DNA from: Reyranella sp.
GTDB lineage: Bacteria; Pseudomonadota; Alphaproteobacteria; Reyranellales; Reyranellaceae
DNA length: 16,808 nt
Assembly: GCA_030679805.1 (NCBI GenBank)
Contig: JAUXST010000303.1
Location: forward strand, 1-16,808
Direction of reading: 5' to 3'
Shown here: positions 1 through 6,366 of the stretch, piece by piece
How positions within the stretch are numbered: the first letter of the stretch is position 1
How the letters are laid out: each line of letters opens with the position of its first letter
Position numbers and translations under genes: made by a program
Notes under the pieces: generated by a model
What the model was told of the DNA's origin: nothing
The model's input: only the letters and a program-made list of their open reading frames with translations
The model's database searches: none

Positions 1-468
1 GCCATCACCGGCGCCTTCGACCGCATCGACATCACGGGGCGCGGCGGCCTCAAGCTCAGGGACAAGTGGGCCGACGGGCCGCACACTTATCTCGGTCTGA
101 ACGTGGAAGGCTTCCCCAACATGCTGACCCTGGTCGGGCCGCACAATGCCGCGACCTTCTGCAACATCCCGCGCTGCATCGAGCAGAACGTCGACTTCGT
201 GACCACGCTGCTCGCGGACATGCGGAAGAAGGGTCTCGCGCGCATCGAGGCGACGCTGCAGGCGGAGGAAGAATGGACCGCCCACGTCCACGATACCGGC
301 TCGCGGCTGCTCGCCATGCAGGTCGATTCCTGGATGACCGGCGTCAACAAGAACGTCCCCGGCCGCCTCAAGCGCACCTTCATGGCCTACGCCGGCGGTG
401 CGCCCAAGTACCGTCAGAAGTGCGAGGAGATCGCGGCCAACGGTTACGAAGGCTTCCGCCTGGGCTGA
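1..468 (+). CDS. Baeyer-Villiger-type flavin monooxygenase, C-terminal part (5' end outside window)
   Basis: The open frame enters from the left edge and gives 155 residues before a TGA stop. The segment GFPNMLTLVGPHNA (about residues 36-49 of the fragment) followed by a helix beginning NIPRCIEQNVDFV is the usual C-terminal layout of the cyclohexanone/phenylacetone monooxygenase family. The later WMTGVNKNVPGR and FMAYAGGAPKYRQKC stretches are also typical. Members use FAD and NADPH to insert oxygen into ketones, giving esters or lactones. The FAD-binding GxGxxG site and the BVMO fingerprint would lie upstream and cannot be checked. The gene ends about 106 bp before the polyketide synthase on the same strand, so it may take part in the same pathway, but a separate promoter seems to lie in the gap. 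The substrate is unknown. Confidence 0.85.
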   Translation, partial: AITGAFDRIDITGRGGLKLRDKWADGPHTYLGLNVEGFPNMLTLVGPHNAATFCNIPRCIEQNVDFVTTLLADMRKKGLARIEATLQAEEEWTAHVHDTGSRLLAMQVDSWMTGVNKNVPGRLKRTFMAYAGGAPKYRQKCEEIAANGYEGFRLG

Positions 469-495
469 TCGGCATGCCGCGCCGCAAAATGTGAC

Positions 496-549
496 TTGAA
501 CCGCGGCCCCGCGCAGGCGTTATGAGAGGACGCGGTCGCATCTGCGACC
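496..549 (+). promoter_or_regulatory. Putative promoter and dyad operator upstream of the type III polyketide synthase
   Basis: TTGAAC at 496-501 and TATGAG at 521-526 form a loose sigma-70-like pair with a 19-nt spacer. Just downstream, GGTCGCA (534-540) and TGCGACC (543-549) make a perfect 7-bp inverted repeat separated by TC. The dyad would sit at or just after the transcription start, a common place for a repressor operator. This is read by eye only. No regulator gene is adjacent. Confidence 0.35.
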
Positions 550-574
550 CTCTCCCGTGTTCGAAGGCAGCATC

Positions 575-1651
575 TTGACCGAAACAGTTTCCCGTCCCGC
601 ACTGCTCTCGGTCGCTCACGCGGTGCCGCCGCACCGTATGCTGCAGACCGACGCCGAGGCCGCGGCGCGCGGCATGTTCGCCCATCGCTACGCCGCCTTC
701 GAGCGCATGGCACCCGTGTTCACCACCGCCGGCATCGAATCCCGCTACACGGTGAAGCCGCTTGACTGGTACCTCACCGATCTCGATTGGCCCGAGCGCA
801 ACGCGGCCTACCTCGCGGGGGCGCAGGAGCTTTTCGTCGATGCCGCCACGCGCGCGCTGGCCGCGGCGGGCTGCAGCGCCGCCGACGTCGACACCATCGT
901 CACCATCTCCTCGACCGGCATCGCCACGCCCAGCCTGGAAGCGCGCGCGGCCGGGCGCATGGGCTTCCGCGCCGATGTCGAGCGCGTGCCGGTGTTTGGC
1001 CTCGGCTGCGCCGGCGGTGTCTCCGGCCTCGCACTCGCCGGACGCCTCGCGGCGGCGCGGCCGGGTTCGACCGTGCTGCTGGTCGCCATCGAAATCTGTA
1101 CTGCCGCCTTCCGCATGGACCAGCTCACCGCCGCCAACATGGTGGCGACCGCTTTGTTCGGCGATGGCGCCGCGGCCTGCGTCGTGCGCACGGGCGAGGG
1201 CGGCCTCGCCCGCATCGAAGGCGCCGGCCAGCATCTGTGGCCCGACACGCTCGACATCATGGGCTGGACCGTCGATCCGACCGGCCTCGGCGTCGTCTTC
1301 GACCGTTCCATCCCGCCCTTCGCCGAGCAGAAGGTGGGCCCCGCCGTCGACGGCATCCTGGCGCGCATCGGCGTCGATCGCGCCGCCGTCGACCGCTTCG
1401 CCTGCCATCCCGGCGGCGCCAAGGTGATCACCGCGCTCGAGACCACGCTCAGGCTCGACCAGGGCACGCTCGACCACGAGCGCGACGTGCTGCGCGAGTA
1501 CGGCAACATGTCGGCGCCGACCGTGCTGTTCGTGCTCGAACGGCTGGCGAAGGCCAACTCACCGAATTCAGGGCTGCCGCAACGCACCGTGCTTACGGCG
1601 CTCGGCCCCGGCTTCACCTGTTCCTGCCTCTCGCTGGCGCGAGCCGCCTGA
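575..1651 (+). CDS. Type III polyketide synthase (chalcone synthase-like)
   Basis: Homodimeric, CoA-dependent condensing enzyme that extends an acyl-CoA starter with malonyl-CoA and cyclises the product to alkylpyrones or alkylresorcinols. Counted from the TTG start (358 residues), the triad is visible: Cys145 in FGLGCAGG, His278 in FACHPGG and Asn311 in EYGNMSAPT. Length is normal for the family. I prefer TTG at 575 because GAAGG lies 7 nt upstream and the resulting N-terminus (MTETVSRPALLSV) fits the family. The in-frame GTG at 557 would add six residues but has no Shine-Dalgarno sequence. It is followed 18 bp later by an isoprenylcysteine-methyltransferase-like gene and then an exporter. 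That order matches the BpsA/BpsB pairing known from Bacillus, where the synthase makes alkylpyrones and the partner methylates them. The product here cannot be deduced. Confidence 0.93.
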   Translation: MTETVSRPALLSVAHAVPPHRMLQTDAEAAARGMFAHRYAAFERMAPVFTTAGIESRYTVKPLDWYLTDLDWPERNAAYLAGAQELFVDAATRALAAAGCSAADVDTIVTISSTGIATPSLEARAAGRMGFRADVERVPVFGLGCAGGVSGLALAGRLAAARPGSTVLLVAIEICTAAFRMDQLTAANMVATALFGDGAAACVVRTGEGGLARIEGAGQHLWPDTLDIMGWTVDPTGLGVVFDRSIPPFAEQKVGPAVDGILARIGVDRAAVDRFACHPGGAKVITALETTLRLDQGTLDHERDVLREYGNMSAPTVLFVLERLAKANSPNSGLPQRTVLTALGPGFTCSCLSLARAA

Positions 1652-1669
1652 CCGCATGAGCCTGCCTGC

Positions 1670-2185
1670 ATGAGCTTCGCTGAACTGGTCCCGGTCATTG
1701 TTCTCGGCCTGGTCTCGCTCCAGCGCCTGAGCGAGCTGCTGCTGGCCCGCCGCAACACGGCGCAGCTGCTGGCCGCGGGCGCCTACGAGGTGGGCGCTTC
1801 GCACTATCCGCTGATCGCGGCGCTGCACGTGGCCTGGCTCACCGGGCTCTGGTTCCTCGTCCTCGCGCGTGGTCCGACGTTGATCGTGGGCCTCGACTGG
1901 CTCTGGCTCGGCCTCTTCGCCGTCCTGCAGCTCGGCCGTGCCTGGGTGATCGCGAGCCTCGGCCGCCGCTGGACGACGCGCATCATCGTCCTGCCCGGGG
2001 CACCGCTGGTGACACACGGCCCCTACCGCTTCACCAACCACCCCAACTACTGGGTGGTGGCGGGCGAGATCGCCACCCTGCCGCTCGCCTTCGGCTTGCC
2101 CTGGTATGCGCTCGTCTTCTCCGCCCTCAATGCCGGGGTGATGTGGATCCGCGTGAGGACCGAGGCGGCGGCGTTGCGACCATGA
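1670..2185 (+). CDS. Isoprenylcysteine carboxyl methyltransferase-family membrane protein (BpsB/YpbQ-like)
   Basis: A 171-residue integral membrane protein with about four or five hydrophobic segments (near residues 5-25, 46-68, 73-95 and 130-160). The SAM-binding signature of the ICMT/phospholipid methyltransferase fold is clear: HGPYRFTNHPNY at residues 116-127, with Glu133 a few residues later. In Bacillus the homologous BpsB/YpbQ does not act on prenylated proteins but O-methylates the alkylpyrones made by the adjacent type III polyketide synthase. Position directly after such a synthase supports the same role here, as an inference. The gene ends in an ATGA overlap with the exporter (exporter ATG at 2182-2184, stop at 2183-2185), which indicates translational coupling. 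Confidence 0.88.
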   Translation: MSFAELVPVIVLGLVSLQRLSELLLARRNTAQLLAAGAYEVGASHYPLIAALHVAWLTGLWFLVLARGPTLIVGLDWLWLGLFAVLQLGRAWVIASLGRRWTTRIIVLPGAPLVTHGPYRFTNHPNYWVVAGEIATLPLAFGLPWYALVFSALNAGVMWIRVRTEAAALRP

Positions 2186-3750
2186 GTGTGGCGGCGGGCA
2201 CGCCCTCCGGGGAGCGTCCCGCGGCCAGCCTCGCCATCTGGCTGGGTTTTGGCGCCATGACGCTCGGCATGTTCATGGCCGTGCTCGACATCCAGATCGT
2301 GGTCACGTCGCTGCCCAACATCAGCAACGCGCTTTCTATCCCGCCCGACCGCATGAGCTGGATCCAGACCGCTTACCTGATCGCCGAAGTCATCGCCATC
2401 CCGCTCACCGGCCTGCTGACGCGCGTGCTGAGCCTGCGCGTGCTGTTTGCGTCAGCGCTGGCGCTGTTCACCGCCGCGTCGCTCGCCTGCGCGGCGAGCG
2501 GCGGCTTCGAGAGCCTGATCGTGGCTCGTGTCATACAAGGCTTCGCCGGCGGCGTGCTGATCCCGTCGGTGTTCTCCGCCGTGTTCCTGCTCTTTCCCGT
2601 CCGCCAGCAGGGCCTCGCCACGACGCTGGGCGGCGTGATGGCGGTGCTGGCGCCCACCGTCGGTCCGCTGGTCGGCGGCTGGATCACCCAGACCTTCTCC
2701 TGGCACTGGCTGTTTCTGGTGAACGTCGGGCCGGGCATCGCCGCCGTCGCCGTGGCCGCGCGCTGCCTGCCGCACGAGGCGGGCGAATATGCCCATGCCC
2801 GCCGCGTCGATCTTTTGGGCCTGCTGCTGATGGCGGCCTCGCTCGCCGCGCTGGAGATCGGCCTGAAGGATGCGCCCAAGCACGGCTGGGCCTCGCTGCA
2901 TGTGCTGGGCCTGTTCGCCGTCTGCCTCGCCTGCGGCGCCGGCTTCGTGCGCCGCAGCCTCGGCCGCGCCCATCCGGTGGTCGAACTCAGGGCGCTGCTC
3001 GACCGCAACTTCGCCATCGGCTGCCTGCTGAGTTTCACCCTCGGCATCGGGCTCTATGGTTCGGTCTATCTGATGCCGGTGTTCCTGGGCTTCGTGCGCG
3101 AGCACGGGCCCTTGGAAATCGGCACCATTATGCTGGTGACCGGCCTCGCCCAGCTCGCGACCGCGCCGATCGCCGTCGAACTCGAGCGCCGCGTCGACGG
3201 CCGCCTGCTGATGGCCGGCGGCTTCGCCTTGTTTGCGCTCGGCCTCGGCTGGAGCGCCTTCCAGACCCGCGAGACCGACTTCGACGAGATGCTGGTGCCG
3301 CAGATCCTGCGCGGCGTCGCCATCATGTTCTGCCTGCTGCCGCCCACGCGCCTGGCGCTGGGCCACTTCGCAGCCGACCGCGTGGCAGACGCCAGCGGGC
3401 TCTTCAACTTGATGCGCAACCTGGGCGGCGCCATCGGCCTCGCCCTGATCGACACCATCCTGTTCGGCCGCGCCCCCGTCATCGGCGAGGCGTTGGCCGC
3501 GCGTCTGAAACGTGGCGACCTCAGCGTGGCGCCGCTGCTCGACCTGCCGGAGGAGACGGTGGCGAGCGCCCCCAGCCGCATCGTCGACGCCGTCGTGATC
3601 GAACTCGTGCGCCCCCTGGTCGAACGCGCCGCACTGGTGCAGGCCATCAACGAGGCCTGGGCGATGCTGGCTATCGTGGCGGCACTTTCGCTGCTGGCGA
3701 TCCCGCTGATCGCGCCCCGCGCACCAGCCGGCCCGGCAGCGCGCCGGTGA
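2182..3750 (+). CDS. MFS transporter, DHA2 (EmrB/QacA-like, 14-TM) drug/metabolite exporter
   Basis: A 522-residue, strongly hydrophobic protein with the layout of the DHA2 proton-antiporter family. The first TM segment carries FMAVLDIQIVVTSLPNI, the DHA2 motif that usually reads LDxTxVNVALP, followed by SWIQTAYLIAEVIAIPLTG. The motif-C-like region LAPTVGPLVGGWI and WHWLFLVNVGPGI come later. Length fits 14 TM helices. ATG at 2182 is chosen over the upstream in-frame codon at 2143 because it forms the ATGA junction with the preceding methyltransferase gene. That coupling suggests it exports the methylated polyketide, a plausible but unproven role. Its last 80 bp overlap the 3' end of the convergent amidohydrolase gene. 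Confidence 0.92.
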   Translation: MSVAAGTPSGERPAASLAIWLGFGAMTLGMFMAVLDIQIVVTSLPNISNALSIPPDRMSWIQTAYLIAEVIAIPLTGLLTRVLSLRVLFASALALFTAASLACAASGGFESLIVARVIQGFAGGVLIPSVFSAVFLLFPVRQQGLATTLGGVMAVLAPTVGPLVGGWITQTFSWHWLFLVNVGPGIAAVAVAARCLPHEAGEYAHARRVDLLGLLLMAASLAALEIGLKDAPKHGWASLHVLGLFAVCLACGAGFVRRSLGRAHPVVELRALLDRNFAIGCLLSFTLGIGLYGSVYLMPVFLGFVREHGPLEIGTIMLVTGLAQLATAPIAVELERRVDGRLLMAGGFALFALGLGWSAFQTRETDFDEMLVPQILRGVAIMFCLLPPTRLALGHFAADRVADASGLFNLMRNLGGAIGLALIDTILFGRAPVIGEALAARLKRGDLSVAPLLDLPEETVASAPSRIVDAVVIELVRPLVERAALVQAINEAWAMLAIVAALSLLAIPLIAPRAPAGPAARR

Positions 3751-5428
3751 ATTCGCCGTCGCGATAGGTCACTTCGCCGCCCACGACCGTGGCGCGATAG
3801 CCCTCGGCCTTCTGCTCCAGCCGCCGCCCGCCGCCCGGCAGGTTGTGCACCGGATGCGGCGCCGAGACTCTTAGCCGGTCGAGATCGATCACGTTGAGGT
3901 CGGCCTTGTAGCCCGGCGCCAGCCGGCCGCGATCGCCCAGCCCCACCGCCCGCGCCGGCGCGTCGGTGAGCTGCTGCACCGTCCAGGCAAGCGGCAGGCG
4001 TTCGCCCCGCCGGTCGCGCATCCAGTAGGTGAGCGCATGCGTCGTGTAGCTCGCGTCGCAGATCAGGCCGTAATGCGCGCCGCCGTCGCCCAGCGCGATC
4101 ACCGTGGTGGGATCGCGCAGCATGGCGGCCATGTTGGCGTCGGAGCAGTCGGTGTAGTTGGCGCCGGGATGGAACAGGATGGTGCGGCCGTCGCCCTGGA
4201 CCAGCAGGTCGTAGGCGAGCTCGAGCGGCGAGACGCCGAGCCTGGCGGCGCGCGCGTCCAGCCGCTGGTCGGCCGGCGGCGTGTAATCAGGCGGATCGCC
4301 CAGCACGAACATGTTGGCGACGCTGCGCATGAAGGCCAGCATCTGCGGGTTGCGGTAGGCCGGCTGCTCGCCGAGCAGCCGCGCGCGCAGCGCCGGATCG
4401 CGCAGCCGCGCCAGCTTCTCGGGCAATGCGAGCCCCTCGACTTCGCGATAGCCCGGGCAGGTCGAGAAGGGATGGAACGACAGTTCCAGCCCGTAGAGCA
4501 GCGCCACCGGCCGCGCGGCGACCTGGCCGCGGATCGGCAGGCCGTCGCGGTTGGCGCGACCGACCTCGCCGAGCAGGGTCTGCCAGCGGTTGGGATAGAT
4601 CGAGATGTCGAGCAGGGTGAAGGAGAGTGGCCGGCCCGAGGCCTCGACCAGGCGGCGCAGCATGCCGAACTCCGTGGAACCCTCCGTCGTCGTGTCGGCG
4701 AAGTCGTCGAGAAGCTGGATCACGCCCTTGCCTGCGCGGCGCAGACCGCGGGCGATCGCCGTCAGCTCCTCTTCCGCCGCGGTGATGGTGGGCGTGAGCG
4801 CGCCCTCGGACGTGCGGTGGAACAGCGAGCGCGAGGTCGAGAAGCCGAGCGCGCCGGCGTTCACGCCCTCCTCGACCAGCGCGCTCATCGCCGCCATGTC
4901 CTCGGCCGTCGCCGGCTCGCGCTCGACGCCGCGCTGGCCCATCACGAAGACGCGTACCGGCGCGTGCGGTACTTGCGTCGCGAAGTCGATGTCGCAGCGC
5001 CGAGCCTGAAGCGCGTCGAGATAGTCGGGGAAGCTCTGCCAGTTCCACGGCACGCCGGCGCGCATCACGATCTCGGGGATGTCCTCGACGCCTTCCATGA
5101 CCTTGATCAGCGTGTCGCGGTCCTGCGGCCGGCAGGGCGCGAAGCCCACGCCGCAATTGCCCATCAGCACCGTGGTGACGCCATGGCCGGAGGAGGGCGA
5201 GAACCGCTCGTCCCAGGTCACCTGCCCGTCGTAGTGCGTGTGGATATCGACGAAGCCCGGCGTCACCGCGAGCCCCTTGGCGTCGATCTCCTCGCGGCCT
5301 GTACCGGCGATCCTGCCGACGGCGGCAATCCGCCCGTCCAGCACTGCGACGTCCGCTTCGCGCGGCTCAGCCCCAGTGCCGTCGAGCACGGTGCCGTTGC
5401 GTATCACCAAGTCGAATGGGGCTGCCAT
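3671..5428 (-). CDS. Amidohydrolase of the N-acyl-D-amino-acid deacylase (D-aminoacylase) family
   Basis: A 585-residue amidohydrolase-superfamily protein. The N-terminal DLVIRNGTVLDGTG strand and VTPGFVDIHTHYDGQ (metal-binding His63 and His65) are typical, as are GNCGVGFAP (Cys92) and ALGDGGAHYG near the C-terminal side of the barrel. Family members hydrolyse N-acyl-D-amino acids or related cyclic amides. The regions expected to supply the two further zinc histidines of classical D-aminoacylase read GVIQLLDDF and FTLLDISIYPNRW, with no histidine, so this belongs to a divergent subgroup and the substrate is uncertain. The ATG at 5428 is preceded by a strong GGGAGG Shine-Dalgarno sequence. The gene stands alone on the minus strand and its 3' end runs 80 bp into the exporter gene. 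Confidence 0.88.
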   Translation of the reverse strand: MAAPFDLVIRNGTVLDGTGAEPREADVAVLDGRIAAVGRIAGTGREEIDAKGLAVTPGFVDIHTHYDGQVTWDERFSPSSGHGVTTVLMGNCGVGFAPCRPQDRDTLIKVMEGVEDIPEIVMRAGVPWNWQSFPDYLDALQARRCDIDFATQVPHAPVRVFVMGQRGVEREPATAEDMAAMSALVEEGVNAGALGFSTSRSLFHRTSEGALTPTITAAEEELTAIARGLRRAGKGVIQLLDDFADTTTEGSTEFGMLRRLVEASGRPLSFTLLDISIYPNRWQTLLGEVGRANRDGLPIRGQVAARPVALLYGLELSFHPFSTCPGYREVEGLALPEKLARLRDPALRARLLGEQPAYRNPQMLAFMRSVANMFVLGDPPDYTPPADQRLDARAARLGVSPLELAYDLLVQGDGRTILFHPGANYTDCSDANMAAMLRDPTTVIALGDGGAHYGLICDASYTTHALTYWMRDRRGERLPLAWTVQQLTDAPARAVGLGDRGRLAPGYKADLNVIDLDRLRVSAPHPVHNLPGGGRRLEQKAEGYRATVVGGEVTYRDGEFTGALPGRLVRGARSAGSPAAKVPPR

Positions 5429-5646
5429 GGCTTCCTCCCGCGAGAGTCGGTTGCTCAGGGTTCGTTGGGTTGGTTAACACCTTGGTCTGGCGAAGGGAAT
5501 TCGCGCAGAGCCCGTGTTCGTGCCGCGAAATCGCGTGACGATGCGGAGCGGTAGGAGATCGCGACCAACCCTATACGCAACGGATGGTAGGCGTGGACCA
5601 GTCAGTGCAGGCACTTTGCCAGCACTTCGCCGCCTCTTCATTTTTC

Positions 5647-5687
5647 TTGAACAAAAACTTGCAGGTTCAACAGGTTTTTGCTAAGAA
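5647..5687 (+). promoter_or_regulatory. Putative promoter with interleaved inverted repeats upstream of terminase genes
   Basis: TTGCAG (5659-5664) and TAAGAA (5682-5687) are separated by exactly 17 nt, a plausible sigma-70-type promoter reading toward the terminase genes. Two dyads overlap it: TTGAAC (5647-5652) with GTTCAA (5665-5670), and AAAAACTTG (5653-5661) with CAGGTTTTT (5671-5679, one mismatch). Repressor binding across the spacer would be expected from this layout. Read by eye only. Confidence 0.4.
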
Positions 5688-5699
5688 AAGTCCTACACT

Positions 5700-5720
5700 G
5701 GGCGTTTCGTGAAAGCGCCC
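5700..5720 (+). other. Small hairpin in the terminase leader
   Basis: GGGCGTTTC (5700-5708) pairs with GAAAGCGCCC (5711-5720) with one bulged base and a two-base loop. It lies between the putative promoter and the intrinsic terminator, so the two would form a short two-hairpin transcript. Confidence 0.45.
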
Positions 5721-5723
5721 CCG

Positions 5724-5770
5724 GCCCGCTCCGCCCCTTGTAATCAAGGGGCCTCCGAGCGGGCTTTTTT
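5724..5770 (+). terminator. Strong rho-independent terminator 23 bp before the terminase small subunit start
   Basis: GCCCGCTC (5724-5731) pairs perfectly with GAGCGGGC (5757-5764) and is followed at once by six T residues (5765-5770). Inside, CCCCTTG (5734-5740) pairs with CAAGGGG (5745-5751) around the loop TAAT, extending the stem. This is a textbook intrinsic terminator for plus-strand transcription. No plus-strand gene lies before it, so it would end a short leader or small RNA, or act as an attenuator for the terminase genes. Confidence 0.82.
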
Positions 5771-5793
5771 GTGCCTAAAACCCGGGAAAATCG

Positions 5794-6264
5794 ATGTCCA
5801 AAACCCTCCGCAGTCACGTGGCGTTGCCGCCGCGCGCCGTCGCCGATTTCTTTCGCCTGTTCGCCGCCTCGGGCTCGGTGGCCTTCGCCGCCGATCGCAC
5901 CGGCCTGTCGCGCAGCGTGCTCTACCGCCGCAAGCGCTCCGACCCGGCCTTCGCCAGGCGCTGGGCCGAGGCGCAGGAACTCGGCGTGTCGAAAGTGCGT
6001 GACGAGGTCTTCCGTCGCGCCGTCGTCGGCATCAAGCGGCCGGTGTTCCACGGCGGCGTCAAGATCGGCAAGGTGAAGGTCTACGACAACCGCCTGCTGT
6101 GGTCGCTGCTGAAATCGCACGAGCCCGAGACCTACGGGCCCCGGCGTCCGCAGGCGCTGGGCGGCGCGCCGGTCGATCTCGCCCGCCGCCTCGACGAGGC
6201 CGATGCGCGTGTCGCCCGGTACGAAGCCGGGCTGCGCGAAGCAGCGAAGCTGAAATCCTCATAA
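5794..6264 (+). CDS. Phage terminase small subunit-like DNA-binding protein
   Basis: A 156-residue basic protein. The N-terminal half contains a helix-turn-helix of the type seen in small terminase subunits: GSVAFAADRTGLSRSVLYRR (about residues 27-46) followed by DPAFARRWAEAQE. The middle segment VYDNRLLWSLLKSHEPETYG (about residues 97-115) is common in terminase small-subunit-like proteins of alphaproteobacterial prophages. The C-terminus is a charged helix that could mediate oligomerisation. Small subunits recognise the packaging site and load the large-subunit motor. ATG at 5794 has only a weak upstream GGGAAAA. The terminase large subunit follows about 100 bp downstream, which supports the call. 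A general phage DNA-binding protein is the alternative. Confidence 0.78.
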   Translation: MSKTLRSHVALPPRAVADFFRLFAASGSVAFAADRTGLSRSVLYRRKRSDPAFARRWAEAQELGVSKVRDEVFRRAVVGIKRPVFHGGVKIGKVKVYDNRLLWSLLKSHEPETYGPRRPQALGGAPVDLARRLDEADARVARYEAGLREAAKLKSS

Positions 6265-6266
6265 CT

Positions 6267-6349
6267 GGACCGCGGGCCTCCTCAGGGCGGAGGTCACTCC
6301 GCCCGCGCCCGCCTCAAGAATCATGAGCGGGCCTGGAGGCCCGCGGTCC
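6267..6349. repeat. 83-bp nested inverted repeat (three-way-junction-like) between the terminase genes
   Basis: GGACCGCGGGCCTCC (6267-6281) is the exact reverse complement of GGAGGCCCGCGGTCC (6335-6349). Within the loop are two more stems: GGGCGGAG/CTCCGCCC (6285-6292 with 6297-6304, perfect) and GCCCGC/GCGGGC (6307-6312 with 6327-6332, extendable through CTCA/TGAG with a bulge). The whole folds as an outer 15-bp stem with two inner hairpins. It could be a dispersed REP/BIME-like palindrome, a packaging or regulatory site, or an RNA element. Copy number elsewhere in the genome would decide. Confidence 0.85.
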
Positions 6350-6366
6350 CCATGATGGAGAAAACC

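Larger units (their letters stand above)
5429..5793. other. 365-bp intergenic region, left edge of the terminase island
   Basis: No convincing gene is present. The half nearest the amidohydrolase (5429-5640) shows nothing clear beyond that gene's ribosome-binding site. The half nearest the terminase is locally AT-richer and holds two interleaved inverted repeats, a sigma-70-like promoter, a small hairpin and a strong intrinsic terminator, each listed separately. The drop in GC from about 5640 to 5700 marks a plausible island boundary. Confidence 0.6.

Noticed and set aside
380..1477. 365-codon open frame on the minus strand opposite the polyketide synthase
   Set aside because: Low-complexity Gly/Ala/Arg/Asp composition typical of a high-GC shadow; the plus strand has an intact catalytic triad.
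4037..5554. 505-codon plus-strand frame across the amidohydrolase
   Set aside because: His/Arg/Gly-rich shadow composition and no recognisable domain; the minus strand encodes a clear amidohydrolase.
5724..5770. Phage attachment site at the terminator before the terminase genes
   Set aside because: No matching direct repeat was seen at the other end of the island and no integrase is present; it is read simply as a terminator.
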